64,000 nt of DNA from DATKPE01 sp033854175. Lineage in GTDB: Bacteria > Bacteroidota > Ignavibacteria > UBA10030 > SZUA-254. Positions 26,044 through 35,223 of the stretch are shown piece by piece. The notes below the pieces were generated by a model, which saw only the letters and a list, made by a program, of their open reading frames with translations, had not been told where the DNA came from and did not search any database. Position 1 is the stretch's first letter; each line of letters begins with the position of its first letter. The stretch is taken from the NCBI GenBank assembly GCA_033854175.1, contig JAWOKN010000094.1, positions 1-64,000 on the forward strand, in the 5' to 3' direction. The position numbers were made by a program, and so were the translations under genes.

Positions 26044-28131
26044 TCATTTGATAATGCTCCCTTCCCCGATATCCCGGTCCAGTACAAGGAGCGTCAATCC
26101 CTCGGTTTCATTCGAGGCCGCCAGCAACATACCCTGCGATTCCTGACCCATGAGGGTGGCAGGGGCGAGATTGCTCACCACGATGATCTTCTTCCCGATC
26201 AGCTGTTCGGGGGGATAGTGCTGCGCTATCCCGGCGACGATCTGTTTTTCCTCCGAACCGAGGGATATCCTGATTTTCAGTAGCTTCGACGATTTGGGAA
26301 CCTTTTCGGCGTGGAGGACCTTGGCGACCCTCAGATCAAGCTTTTTAAACTCCTCCAGCGTGATCACAGGTTTTCGTTCCGGTATCGGTTCTTTCGGGCC
26401 TGATTCGGTTTGAGGACCGGAGAGAGGCAACTGGTTTCGATGCTTGGCGATCTGCTCATCCTCGATCTTTGTAAAGAGAATCTCGGGTGTGCCGATCCGG
26501 TGCCCCGTCGAGAGGCAGAGATTTGCAGCGGTTTTCCACCCGCTGGCAAGCGGGGTTCCCGGAAGGTTGAGCATGGTCCACATCCGTCTTGAGGTGAACG
26601 GGAGAACCGGTTCAAACACAATCGCCAGGGTCCGGATAAGCTCGAGACAGTGATAGAGTGCGGTCGCACACTGGGACGGGTTGGTACGGACAGATTTCCA
26701 CGGCTCGCTGTAGTCAAAGTACTGATTCGCCGATCTTGCAAGATTCATGATCGTGACCGTTCCCTCGCGGAACTGATAACGCTCAAAGCAGGCGGATGCC
26801 TTTGCCACCGTGTCGCTCATGGCCTTCCGAATATCGAGATCCGGCTGCGAAAGAGCCGAGCTGCATTGAGGGACCTTCCCTTCAAAATACCTGTAGGTGA
26901 ACGTCATCGTGCGGTTCACGAAATTGCCGAGGATGTCCGCCAGCTCGTTGTTTGTCCGGGCCTGAAAATCCTTCCATGTGAAATCGGCATCCCGCGATTC
27001 GGGCAGATTGAGCGCGAGGGTGTACCGGAGCGCGTCAGCCGGGAATTCCGAAAGAAATTCATCGACGTCGATGCCCCATCCCCTGCTTTTCGAGAATTTC
27101 TGACCCTCAAAATTCAGGAACTCGTTGGCGGGTACGTTCGTCGGGAGAAGATAGCGATTTGCATCCGAATTCTCATTCCATGCCATCAGCATCGCAGGAA
27201 AGACGATGCAGTGGAACACCACATTGTCCTTGCCGATGAAGGCCACATACTTCGTCGAGGAATCGCACCAGTAGTTCTTCCACTTCTCCCCGTTCCCCGT
27301 CATTTCCGACCACTCTTTGGATCCGGAGATATACCCCAGTACAGCATCGAACCAGACATAGAGAACCTTGTGTTCAAAACCCGGCAACGGGACCTGGACA
27401 CCCCACTGAAGATCCCTGGTGACCGCGCGGTCCTGCAATCCGTCCTTGAACCATCCCCGGCAATACTGGAGGACATTCTCCTTCCACCCGTCGCGCTGAT
27501 CAGCTTCGCGGACATACTCCTCCAGCGCAGACTGATACCTCCCCAGGGGAAAATACCAGTGCGACGTCTCGCGCAGCACGGGGCGCTCTCCGGATATCTT
27601 GCTCCTCGGATCGATCAGCTCCGTCGGATTGAGAAAGGTCCCGCATTGCTCACATTGATCCCCCCGCGCCTCGGTGTTTTTACACACCGGGCAGGTCCCC
27701 TCCACATACCGGTCAGGGAGGAACATTTTGGCTTTGAGATCGTACAGCTGCTGGTCTTTCTTCTCCTTCAAAATGCCCGCGGAATGAAATTTCAGGAAAA
27801 ACTCCTTCGCCGTCGCATGATGAAGGGGAAGGGATGTCCTGGAATAGTTGTCAAAACTCATACCGAACTGTTCGAACGCTTTTTTGTTGAGGGCGTGGTA
27901 ACGGTCGACGACATGCTGCGGAGTGGTCTTTTCCTGCTCTGCGGTGATGGTGATCGGAACACCGTGCTCGTCCGAACCACAGATGAACAGCACATCCCGC
28001 TGCATTGCGCGCTGGTAGCGGACATAGATATCGGCGGGCAAATATGCCCCCGCGAGGTGGCCGAGATGGATTTTTCCGTTCGCATAGGGCAGGGCGGCCG
28101 TAACAAGGATCTTCTGCGGATCGTTCTTCAC
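26044..28131 (-). CDS. metG: methionine-tRNA ligase
   Basis: A 695-residue class I aminoacyl-tRNA synthetase. It has the HIGH-type motif 'YANGKIHLGHLAG', a zinc knuckle pair 'CPVCKNTEARGDQCEQCG', the KMSKS-type loop 'GQKFSKSRGWGI', and a C-terminal OB-fold tRNA-binding domain ('LDLRVAKVLHAEKVPKSSKLLKIRISLG…') typical of the long dimeric form. It is 18 bp downstream of holB in the same leftward run. Confidence 0.97.
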   Translation of the reverse strand: MKNDPQKILVTAALPYANGKIHLGHLAGAYLPADIYVRYQRAMQRDVLFICGSDEHGVPITITAEQEKTTPQHVVDRYHALNKKAFEQFGMSFDNYSRTSLPLHHATAKEFFLKFHSAGILKEKKDQQLYDLKAKMFLPDRYVEGTCPVCKNTEARGDQCEQCGTFLNPTELIDPRSKISGERPVLRETSHWYFPLGRYQSALEEYVREADQRDGWKENVLQYCRGWFKDGLQDRAVTRDLQWGVQVPLPGFEHKVLYVWFDAVLGYISGSKEWSEMTGNGEKWKNYWCDSSTKYVAFIGKDNVVFHCIVFPAMLMAWNENSDANRYLLPTNVPANEFLNFEGQKFSKSRGWGIDVDEFLSEFPADALRYTLALNLPESRDADFTWKDFQARTNNELADILGNFVNRTMTFTYRYFEGKVPQCSSALSQPDLDIRKAMSDTVAKASACFERYQFREGTVTIMNLARSANQYFDYSEPWKSVRTNPSQCATALYHCLELIRTLAIVFEPVLPFTSRRMWTMLNLPGTPLASGWKTAANLCLSTGHRIGTPEILFTKIEDEQIAKHRNQLPLSGPQTESGPKEPIPERKPVITLEEFKKLDLRVAKVLHAEKVPKSSKLLKIRISLGSEEKQIVAGIAQHYPPEQLIGKKIIVVSNLAPATLMGQESQGMLLAASNETEGLTLLVLDRDIGEGSIIK

Positions 28132-28149
28132 GTTCGTTCGTTGTTCTCG

Positions 28150-29286
28150 TTAACTTTGGAAATTTACGGCCGGTTGACCGGTGATGCTCTTCGCCAGTGA
28201 AAGGGCCAGTGTCAGCAAAATCATTGGAATATACACATTTTTCTCGATAAGGGAAATCGCCCGCTCAATGTCCCTGTCGGCACGCTGATAATCCGCAGCC
28301 GGAAACGCGGAGGTGAATTTCTGCAGCGTTTCATCCCCTACCGCTGTTCCCCTCGCTGGATCGTGCCGCACGACCATCGCATCCCTGAGCCACGCCTGCA
28401 GGAACCTGAGGAGGTCCACGATGTCATCCCTTCCGGCGTCGCCCGTCATCCGCTCAATGATAGCGGGCAGGTCCGCCCGGCTTTTCTTCACGCACGTCCG
28501 GAGGAAATCGAGAACCACGTCGTGCCGCTTCATGTAATCGGACTCCAGAAGCTGAAGGGCCTTCGTATAATCCCCGCGCGACATTCTCGCGATGGTCTCG
28601 GCTTCTCGGTCAGGAATTTTCTCACGCTCGGTGAGGCCGCGGCGGATATCCTCGGAGGTGAGGGACTGAAAACGGATCTGCTGGCAGCGCGAGACGAGCG
28701 TCGGAAGCAGTTGGTCGGGCTGCGTGGTGGTGAGTATGAGCACTGTCCCCGGCGGCGGTTCCTCGAGGGTCTTCAGGAGGGCGTTTGAGGATTCCGCGCT
28801 CATCATCTCGGCATCCAGCACGAGGAAAACCTTTTTTGCACCCTCCGACGGTTTGAACGACACTTCCTTCCGGATTTCCCGTATGCTGTTGATCTTAATC
28901 GTCGTCGCCTTCGGTATGAATATTTTATGGTACGGATTGTTCCATTTCATCCCGATCTGTTCGCGAATGGCCGATATATCGTCCTCCGAAAGCTTCGCCG
29001 TCGGTGAATCACCCTTATCCTCGTTTTTCCCCACGGGAAGCGGAAAGACGAGATGAATGTCGGGATGCTGATGCCTGTTCACCCTCTCACAGCTCGGACA
29101 ATCGTCACACGCCTCCCCCGAAACCTTTTCGCAGTTTACAGCCTTGGCGAATTCCATCGCCATCGCGTCCATCCCCGCTCCGGGGGGGCCGCTGAAGAGA
29201 TATGCGTGCGCAATCCTCCCCTTTTCGAGAATGCTCCGGAGAATATCCTTGGCGCGGTGCTGATTCAGGATTGCATTCCAGCTCAT
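28150..29286 (-). CDS. holB: DNA polymerase III delta-prime subunit (clamp loader)
   Basis: A 378-residue AAA+ protein. It begins with the clamp-loader signature 'ILNQHRAKDILRSILEKGRIAHAYLFSGPPGAGMDAMA'. The P-loop lacks its lysine (GPPGAGM), as expected for delta-prime, which does not hydrolyse ATP. A zinc module is present ('CDDCPSCERVNRHQHPD'). 'EMMSAESSNALLKTLEEPPPGTVLILTT' and the SRC motif in 'LVSRCQQIRF' follow. It acts with the delta and gamma/tau subunits to load the sliding clamp. It is 9 bp after the Omp85 gene and 18 bp before metG. Confidence 0.92.
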   Translation of the reverse strand: MSWNAILNQHRAKDILRSILEKGRIAHAYLFSGPPGAGMDAMAMEFAKAVNCEKVSGEACDDCPSCERVNRHQHPDIHLVFPLPVGKNEDKGDSPTAKLSEDDISAIREQIGMKWNNPYHKIFIPKATTIKINSIREIRKEVSFKPSEGAKKVFLVLDAEMMSAESSNALLKTLEEPPPGTVLILTTTQPDQLLPTLVSRCQQIRFQSLTSEDIRRGLTEREKIPDREAETIARMSRGDYTKALQLLESDYMKRHDVVLDFLRTCVKKSRADLPAIIERMTGDAGRDDIVDLLRFLQAWLRDAMVVRHDPARGTAVGDETLQKFTSAFPAADYQRADRDIERAISLIEKNVYIPMILLTLALSLAKSITGQPAVNFQS

Positions 29287-29295
29287 CTCATCCGC

Positions 29296-31359
29296 CTAAA
29301 ATGCATGACCGATACCAAAATGAAAAACGCCGCTGCGGAGAGTTTCTGATAAAAACTGTTTCTTGAAAATCGTCTGATGACCGGCCTCGGCTTTCGGGTC
29401 GTACGCCCTTATCCCATAATCGATGCGGAATGGTCCGAAGAATGTCTCATACCGGAATCCGATGCCCGAGGCGACCGCGATATCCTTCACCCGGAAATCA
29501 CTCAGCTCCAGCCAGTTGTTCCCGTAATCGAGGAAATAGACCATCCAGATGTTCTCGAAACGGATGAACCACCATTTGCCCAGATCCCTGAAATGGTTGA
29601 CACGCATTTCGACGGATCCCTCGAACAGGAAGTTGCCCCCGTACTGAAGATATTGATCCGGCATCGCGCCGAGCTCCCTGGCGCGCCAGCCCCGGAGACT
29701 CGTGCTCCCCCCGGAGAAAAAACGCCTGTTCAGCGGGATGCTGACATCCCTCTGCCGGCTTTCCCCGTATTTATCCTGATACCCGCTCTCGAGTTTCAGG
29801 GCCAGTATGTTCGACCGGGTCTTGGAAAGATCGTCATACCAGCGGCCAAAAAGGGTGACTTTGTAATACTGCGTGTACGGGGGCTCAAACCGTGATCCCT
29901 GCAAAAGTTTTGGAAGCAGACCCGATTCCTCAACGGAAATGCTGTTAAAAAATCCCTCCGTGGGGGAAAAAGGATCATTGGTTTTATCCCTCTGAAGGGA
30001 GAGCGTGAGAATCGAGTTGAACTGCGACTTATCTTCCTGCCGGATGATGGTCGGAACCTTCGCAGTATCGGTCAGGAATTCCGGCTGAACCCGCTCGAGC
30101 GTCCACTCCATGGTCCCGCTCGTGTAGGTCGCAAACTGCTTGTTCAGTCCGATCTTGTTCCTGGAGATGTAGAGGATGTAGGGCTTCTGTTTGTCAATCC
30201 CGAGATCGGCGGAGACATAACCGCTCAGGGAGCGCGTAAACAAATACGGCTGCGTAATCTGCAGCTGATAATCCACCGCCGCGACGACCTCGGGGTCACG
30301 GAAATTCTTCCCCCCGAGGAGCTGGCCCAGGGATTGCGTCCTGGCCTGGAGGTTGGTGTTGAATGTCCGGCCATCACCGAAAAAATTTCTGTTCGTGTAA
30401 CCGACGCCGAGACCGAGATTGAGTTCGCTGTTTTCATTTGAAACGATGAAATCCGGTGAGACCTCGTTACGTATCCTGGGCTTGATGAAGAGGCTGATGG
30501 GAATCAGATGCGACGTGCTGTCCGGGTTGACCCCCGTTTCAATCCGGGCGGATTCAAATATGCCAAGACGGTTGAGATTCCGCTCGCTCGACGCCTTTTT
30601 TTGCTCGCTGTACAGATCCCCCGGGACAAAATCAAGCTGACGGAGTGCGAGATTCGGAGTGATATCCTCCCTGGGCGGATCGACGGTGACACTGATCGGC
30701 CCAAAATTGTACTGGCGGCCGGTGGAAAAATAGAACACGAGAACGACCTTGTTTGTCGAGAGATATTCAAACGCCCCCGAGCTGTCATAGACATAGCGGG
30801 CAAACCGGTACCCGTTGTTGATCAGAATATCAAGAACGCGCCTGATCTCCTCGCCGGCCTTTGCCCTCAGGTATGGCGTCCCGGCCGACAACACGGGCTC
30901 ATGGGAGATTTTTTCCCTCACATCCCTCCGGAGGGAGTCAAATCCCCTGTAGGCAATGCTGTCGATGAAGGACCGGTTGTTTTCCTCGATCGTGTAGGTG
31001 ATGGTCACGGTGTGCCGTGCCGAATCGGTCGTATATCCCGGTGTGATCTTTGTATGGTAAAACCCGTTATCCATGTAGAGTTCGGAGAGGAGCCGCTCAT
31101 CATCGGGGAGTTGCTCCGGATGAAAGTATTCCGCCTTTCCTCCAAGCCGGTCACCGGAGATCTTATTGATGAACTGGGAAAAACCGCCGGGTGATTCCTT
31201 GGACTTGATGACCTCAAGGAGTGGGCCGCGGTCGAGAAAATGGTTCCCGGCGAACTCGATGTGCCCGATTTCAAATCCGTCCTCCTGGGCGGCAAGCGGA
31301 AGGGGTGAACAGAGTCTCAAAAGGAGCATGATCATGATGCATCGCTGGTAGCGGGGCAT
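29296..31359 (-). CDS. Omp85-family outer-membrane assembly protein (BamA/TamA-like)
   Basis: About 687 residues from the ATG at 31359. POTRA-like repeats fill the N-terminal half ('FEIGHIEFAGNHFLDRGPLLEVIKSKESPGGF', 'YTIEENNRSFIDSIAYRGFDSLRRDVREKI'). A barrel follows with the 'RRFFSGGSTSLRGWRARELG' segment (the RGF/RGW loop motif) and a terminal aromatic strand ('SGVFHFGIGHAF'). An open frame extends upstream to 31458, but it crosses the terminator at 31402-31441. The later start gives a signal peptide (MIMLLLRLCSPLPLAAQ). It inserts outer-membrane proteins; whether it is the main BamA or a TamA-like paralogue cannot be decided here. Confidence 0.88.
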   Translation of the reverse strand: MPRYQRCIMIMLLLRLCSPLPLAAQEDGFEIGHIEFAGNHFLDRGPLLEVIKSKESPGGFSQFINKISGDRLGGKAEYFHPEQLPDDERLLSELYMDNGFYHTKITPGYTTDSARHTVTITYTIEENNRSFIDSIAYRGFDSLRRDVREKISHEPVLSAGTPYLRAKAGEEIRRVLDILINNGYRFARYVYDSSGAFEYLSTNKVVLVFYFSTGRQYNFGPISVTVDPPREDITPNLALRQLDFVPGDLYSEQKKASSERNLNRLGIFESARIETGVNPDSTSHLIPISLFIKPRIRNEVSPDFIVSNENSELNLGLGVGYTNRNFFGDGRTFNTNLQARTQSLGQLLGGKNFRDPEVVAAVDYQLQITQPYLFTRSLSGYVSADLGIDKQKPYILYISRNKIGLNKQFATYTSGTMEWTLERVQPEFLTDTAKVPTIIRQEDKSQFNSILTLSLQRDKTNDPFSPTEGFFNSISVEESGLLPKLLQGSRFEPPYTQYYKVTLFGRWYDDLSKTRSNILALKLESGYQDKYGESRQRDVSIPLNRRFFSGGSTSLRGWRARELGAMPDQYLQYGGNFLFEGSVEMRVNHFRDLGKWWFIRFENIWMVYFLDYGNNWLELSDFRVKDIAVASGIGFRYETFFGPFRIDYGIRAYDPKAEAGHQTIFKKQFLSETLRSGVFHFGIGHAF

Positions 31360-31401
31360 GCAAACATGATGATCATTATCAGTCCGGATATTACGCACGC
31401 A

Positions 31402-31441
31402 GAAAATTAAAAAACCCAGCCACCATGAGGATGGATGGGTT
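31402..31441 (-). terminator. intrinsic terminator after the DUF2795 gene
   Basis: On the minus strand AACCCA (31441-31436) pairs with TGGGTT (31418-31413), with a further 3-bp inner pairing, followed by a T-rich run (31414-31402). It closes the unit containing the gene at 31523-31747. Confidence 0.7.
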
Positions 31442-31522
31442 CGATGAGAAACCTTCACAGCGTGTGGCGGATTAAAAGCAACCGTGGCAGATGTACTCTC
31501 GACGGAAATCCACCGTTACACC

Positions 31523-31747
31523 TTAGTACTCATTTTCATCTTCGTAAAAGAAATCACCATCGGTCGGGTAGTCAGGCCATATTTCTTCCATGTTCTCATA
31601 GGGCTCATCCGCATCCTCGAGTTCCTGAAGATTCTCGATCACTTCAGGGGGGGCTCCCGTCCGAATGGCATAATCAATAAGCTCTTCCTTTGTCGCGGGC
31701 CAGGGTGCATCATCCAGGTATGATGCCAGCTCCATCGTCCAAATCAT
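31523..31747 (-). CDS. DUF2795 domain protein
   Basis: A 74-residue acidic protein. The first half has the DUF2795 pattern 'LDDAPWPATKEELIDYAIRTGAPPEVIENLQEL'; the tail is strongly acidic ('…DYPTDGDFFYEDENEY'). The family is small and helical with no known activity. AAGGAG sits just upstream of the ATG, and a terminator follows at 31402-31441. A short well-expressed gene with its own terminator between membrane-protein genes suggests an independent unit. Confidence 0.8.
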   Translation of the reverse strand: MIWTMELASYLDDAPWPATKEELIDYAIRTGAPPEVIENLQELEDADEPYENMEEIWPDYPTDGDFFYEDENEY

Positions 31748-31827
31748 AACTGACTCCTTAACAACCTTTCAAACCATAACGAACGCTCATAACGCGAAAT
31801 TTTGCAACACACCGATCCCGAGGGCGT

Positions 31828-32787
31828 CTAACGCGAAGCCAACTGTGCCTGATACTCCTGAGGTCTGATATCATCAAAGAAGAAATTCACCGGATTTTCA
31901 CTCACACCGTTGTGACGGACTTCATAGTGCAGGTGTGGGCCGGTCACAAGTCCGGTCCTGCCGCTGCGGGCAATCAGATCCCCGCGTCTGACATGCTGAC
32001 CCTCCCGTACGAATACTTTGGAAAGATGGCCGTACAGACTCTGATAACCATAACCGTGATTAATGACAATCATGATACCGTACCCGCTGCTGCTCTGCCC
32101 GGCAAGCTCAATGGTTCCATCTCCCGACGCATAGACGGGTGTGCCGACATCATTGACGATGTCGAGCCCCTGATGTACTCTGAATATGCCCAGCAATGGA
32201 TGCATCCGTAAGCCGAATCCGGTCGGGGAATAATACCCCTCCATCGGTTTAAGCGCCGGCAGCGCCGCGAAAAATCCCTTGTTCAGTTCGGCTTTTTTGA
32301 CAATCTGCTGGTAGCTCTGTTCCTGAACCGCCATTTGCCCCTTGAGATGCGCCAGGTCCGTTTCCACGGAGTTCAATAACGCGGAAGCGTTATCAGAAAA
32401 CGTCCCGGAGGTAACGGGCGCAACCGCACCACCAACACCGGCGACTTTCGTATCTTTATCAAGCTCAGGCAGATCCACCATGAGGCGCAACACATCACCC
32501 TCTTTGTAGACCGTGTCCAGGTTGGTCTGCAACTGGTGCACTTCATTGGTGAGTGTCGACAGTTGCTGCTGAAGCATCTGATTCTCCTTCACGAGCGAAC
32601 TCATCTTATCGTGCTCGATCCCGAGCATGTCGTTCGTGAAGTGGTTGATGAGAAGAAGAACACCCACCACAGCCGCCAGGGAAAGAACCACGCTTCCGAC
32701 CATCCGCAACCGGTACCACTTCACCTGATGCACCTGAAGCTTTTCGTCGTAATAGAAATATCTTTTATTTTTACCCTTTTTACTCAT
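31828..32787 (-). CDS. M23 family peptidoglycan metallopeptidase
   Basis: A 319-residue membrane-anchored protein. A basic N-terminus is followed by a transmembrane helix (about 32-49), a coiled coil (about 55-100), and a LytM/M23 domain with His205 and Asp209 (HxxxD in 'RVHQGLDIV'), His254, and the HxH at 285-287 ('TGPHLHYEV'). The active-site residues are complete, so it is probably an active endopeptidase cleaving peptide cross-links. It has its own promoter at 32871-32899, past the hprK stop. Confidence 0.92.
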   Translation of the reverse strand: MSKKGKNKRYFYYDEKLQVHQVKWYRLRMVGSVVLSLAAVVGVLLLINHFTNDMLGIEHDKMSSLVKENQMLQQQLSTLTNEVHQLQTNLDTVYKEGDVLRLMVDLPELDKDTKVAGVGGAVAPVTSGTFSDNASALLNSVETDLAHLKGQMAVQEQSYQQIVKKAELNKGFFAALPALKPMEGYYSPTGFGLRMHPLLGIFRVHQGLDIVNDVGTPVYASGDGTIELAGQSSSGYGIMIVINHGYGYQSLYGHLSKVFVREGQHVRRGDLIARSGRTGLVTGPHLHYEVRHNGVSENPVNFFFDDIRPQEYQAQLASR

Positions 32788-32870
32788 TCTGCTTTTTCTT
32801 CGCCGGTACGGTTCTCAAACTTAAGAATCTTCAAAATTTGGCCATATTTTGAATATTTTTATTTTGTCGA

Positions 32871-32899
32871 AAATTAAAGAATATTTTAATGTTTGTCAA
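32871..32899 (-). promoter_or_regulatory. sigma70-like promoter for the M23 peptidase gene
   Basis: Minus strand TTGACA (32899-32894), 17 bp and TAATTT (32876-32871), in an AT-rich stretch. Transcription would start about 75 bp before the ATG at 32787. The 136-bp gap holds no gene. Confidence 0.55.
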
Positions 32900-32923
32900 G
32901 GATTTTTTTTAAAAATGTGATAT

Positions 32924-33937
32924 TTATTCGAAATCATGTTCGAAGTAATCAATGGCACGTTCACCAATATGCCTGCTTTTCTCGGTAATTACCGCCTCAA
33001 GCCGCTTTGTGAACTCCTTCGCAGCATCATAACCGTAATGTTTCAGCAGATAATTGAGGGATATCACCTCACAGATCACAGTGACGTTTTTTCCGGGGAA
33101 AATGGGCAATTCGACACGCGGCAGCCTGACGTCCAGTATCGTCATCGCCTCGTCATCCAGCCCGGTACGGGTATATTCCTCATCCGGCCGCCATTCCATC
33201 AGTTCAACAACGAGCTCCACCCTCTTCTGGAACCGGATGGCACGGATCCCGAACATGCTCCTGATGTCGATCAGGCCAAGCCCCCTGATTTCCATGAAGT
33301 GCTTGACGAGATCAGTCCCAGAACCCATCAGGATTCCCTCCCCCTTACGGGTGATCATGACAACGTCGTCCGCCACAAGGCGATGACCCCGCTCAACCAG
33401 ATCGAGCGCAATTTCGCTTTTCCCGATCCCCGACCTTCCGATCAGCAAGACCCCGATGCCGTAGACATCCACGAAGGATCCATGAACGACCGTCTGGGGG
33501 GAGAACTGGTCATCCAGGAAATCGCTCAGGAAATAGGTGAATTTCGTGGTCTCGAAGGCTGACTGAAGGACGGGAATCTGCCGTTCGACAGCACGTTTCA
33601 GAAAATACTCATCGACCTGATTATTGTTCGCAATGATGATGCAGGGAATATCAAACTGGAAAATATTATCGACCGCCGTCTGCCGCTGCCGGGGATCGAG
33701 CTGTTCAAGATAACGGATTTCCGTATTCCCGAAAATCTGGACACGATCGTATCTGAACAGCTGCACGTATCCGGCCAGTGCGAGCCCCGGTCGATGCAGG
33801 TTCTTGTCGTTGATTTCCTTGTGCAGCCCCACATCCCCCGTCAACGACTTCAGCTGGAGACGTTCCTTGTTCGATTCCAGCAAAAATCCTATGGAAATGC
33901 TTTTCTTCTGCGTGCTCTTCGCCTGACCGGGGGTCAT
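32924..33937 (-). CDS. hprK: HPr kinase/phosphorylase
   Basis: A 337-residue enzyme of standard length. The N-terminal domain is followed by a catalytic domain with the P-loop 'GRSGIGKSE' at 167-175, the preceding catalytic His152 ('VVHGSFVDVYG'), and the HprK signature region 'FMEIRGLGLIDIRSMFG'. It phosphorylates or dephosphorylates Ser46 of HPr or Crh to sense glycolytic state. No HPr or PTS gene is in the window. It overlaps the hibernation factor gene by 4 bp (ATGA), tying carbon status to ribosome hibernation at expression level. Confidence 0.96.
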   Translation of the reverse strand: MTPGQAKSTQKKSISIGFLLESNKERLQLKSLTGDVGLHKEINDKNLHRPGLALAGYVQLFRYDRVQIFGNTEIRYLEQLDPRQRQTAVDNIFQFDIPCIIIANNNQVDEYFLKRAVERQIPVLQSAFETTKFTYFLSDFLDDQFSPQTVVHGSFVDVYGIGVLLIGRSGIGKSEIALDLVERGHRLVADDVVMITRKGEGILMGSGTDLVKHFMEIRGLGLIDIRSMFGIRAIRFQKRVELVVELMEWRPDEEYTRTGLDDEAMTILDVRLPRVELPIFPGKNVTVICEVISLNYLLKHYGYDAAKEFTKRLEAVITEKSRHIGERAIDYFEHDFE

Positions 33938-34290
33938 TCTTCCTCCTCGACCGGTGGAAGAATTTCCTCCTTCGCAGACCTGAGGGCCTTTTTATTTTTC
34001 ATCCTGATTTTCGATTTGTACTTTGACAGCTGCCGTTCGAGCTTTTCGACGGCCAGACCGATGGATTTGTGGAAATCGTCGGAATGCTCACGCGCACTCA
34101 GGACAGTACCGTAAACATGCAGATTGATCTCGGCGGTCTTCACACTCGCCATACTCCGTTCATAACTCAGAATGACATCCCCGCGTACGATTCCGTCATA
34201 AAACTTGTCGAGTTTTCTCACTTCTTCGATTGCATGATCACGGACGTCTTTATGCGCTCGGAACTTTCTTGCGGTAAAATGGATATCCAT
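33934..34290 (-). CDS. hpf: ribosome hibernation promoting factor (HPF/RaiA family)
   Basis: A 118-residue protein. 'MDIHFTARKFRAHKDVRDHAIEEVRKLDKFYDGIVRGDVILSYERS' is the S30AE/HPF fold, and the tail is lysine-rich then acidic. The length indicates the short or intermediate form without the C-terminal dimerisation domain of long HPF. AGGAGA lies nine bases upstream of the ATG. It is translationally coupled to hprK and follows the xer gene by 25 bp. Confidence 0.9.
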   Translation of the reverse strand: MDIHFTARKFRAHKDVRDHAIEEVRKLDKFYDGIVRGDVILSYERSMASVKTAEINLHVYGTVLSAREHSDDFHKSIGLAVEKLERQLSKYKSKIRMKNKKALRSAKEEILPPVEEEE

Positions 34291-34315
34291 GGGATTTCTC
34301 CTAGGTTATGGTGGT

Positions 34316-35215
34316 TCATGCTCTCGGATGAGCTTGTTTATAAATACGTTTGAGCCGTTCAACGGTTACATGCGTGTAGACCTGCGTCGTCGTCAGGCTT
34401 TCGTGGCCCAGAAGCTCCTTGACAGCCCGCACATCAGCCCCCCGGTTCAGAAGATGCGTGGCAAAGGTGTGCCGGAGCACATGGGGTCCGTGCTTTTTCA
34501 TTTCCGAGACGGACGTGATGTATTTCTGAACGATCCTGTATACCCCCTTCGCATCCAGCGGCTGCGCCCTCGAGGAGAGGAACACATGCTGCTCCTCCCT
34601 TCCGGCACCCCCTTCCGCCAGTATACTCTCCCGCTGGGGGAGATACCTCTGCACCGCTTCCTTTGCCTTTTTCCCCAACGGAAGGATTCTCTCCTTGGAG
34701 CCTTTTCCGAGGACCTTCACCGTGTTCTCGGCCAACCGGACATCCCGCAACCGCAGCTGGAGAAGCTCGTTGAGACGGATGCCGGTGCTGTACAACATCT
34801 CCAGAACTGCACGGTCACGAACACCCCTGAAGGTATTCTCCGCGGGAAGGTTCATCATCGTCTCGACGGAGCGCTCATCCAGATACACCGGGAGACGCTT
34901 CGGGAGCTTGGGTGTCACCACATTCGTCGCGGGATTTGATTTCAGAATACCCTCGCGCATACAATACTTCAGGAAGGACCTGAGCGATGCGAGCTTTCTC
35001 GCCGTCGTCCTCCGTTGGACACCACGGTCAAGCAGATGGCCAAGATACGACCGAATCACATGCTGGTCGATTTCCTTGAATTTCGACGACACCCGGTCCT
35101 GACCGAGAAACGCCATAAATTCCATGAGATCGACGTGATACGCCGCGAGCGTGTGCTGCGAATAGTTCCGCTCCTTCTCGAGGTATTCAAGAAATTTTTG
35201 GATGTGGTTCTTCAT
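34316..35215 (-). CDS. tyrosine recombinase (XerC/XerD family)
   Basis: A 299-residue site-specific recombinase from the ATG at 35215, 8 bp past the topA stop. The full catalytic set is present: Arg147 ('STGIRLNELL'), Lys171, His245 and Arg248 ('HVLRHTFATHLL'), His271 ('LLGHESLTT') and nucleophile Tyr280. The N-terminal SAM-like domain ('FLEYLEKERNYSQHTLAAY') is standard. The location next to topA and the absence of nearby integrated elements point to chromosome-dimer resolution rather than a mobile integrase. XerC versus XerD is not decidable here. Confidence 0.92.
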   Translation of the reverse strand: MKNHIQKFLEYLEKERNYSQHTLAAYHVDLMEFMAFLGQDRVSSKFKEIDQHVIRSYLGHLLDRGVQRRTTARKLASLRSFLKYCMREGILKSNPATNVVTPKLPKRLPVYLDERSVETMMNLPAENTFRGVRDRAVLEMLYSTGIRLNELLQLRLRDVRLAENTVKVLGKGSKERILPLGKKAKEAVQRYLPQRESILAEGGAGREEQHVFLSSRAQPLDAKGVYRIVQKYITSVSEMKKHGPHVLRHTFATHLLNRGADVRAVKELLGHESLTTTQVYTHVTVERLKRIYKQAHPRA

Positions 35216-35223
35216 GTCCGTCT

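Noticed and set aside
26650..28200. Long plus-strand open frame opposite metG (516 codons)
   Set aside because: Its translation has no recognisable motif, while the minus strand encodes a complete methionyl-tRNA synthetase with all motifs. Long antisense frames are common at this GC content.
28150..29286. Missing P-loop lysine in HolB as a possible inactivating mutation
   Set aside because: Delta-prime clamp-loader subunits normally lack a functional ATP site, so the change is expected.
31360..31458. N-terminal extension of the Omp85 gene to 31458
   Set aside because: The extension crosses a good intrinsic terminator and would bury the signal peptide.
34316..35215. Tyrosine recombinase as the mark of an integrated element
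   Set aside because: Neighbours are topA, hpf and hprK, no attachment repeats or phage genes are seen, and sequence and size fit housekeeping XerC/XerD.
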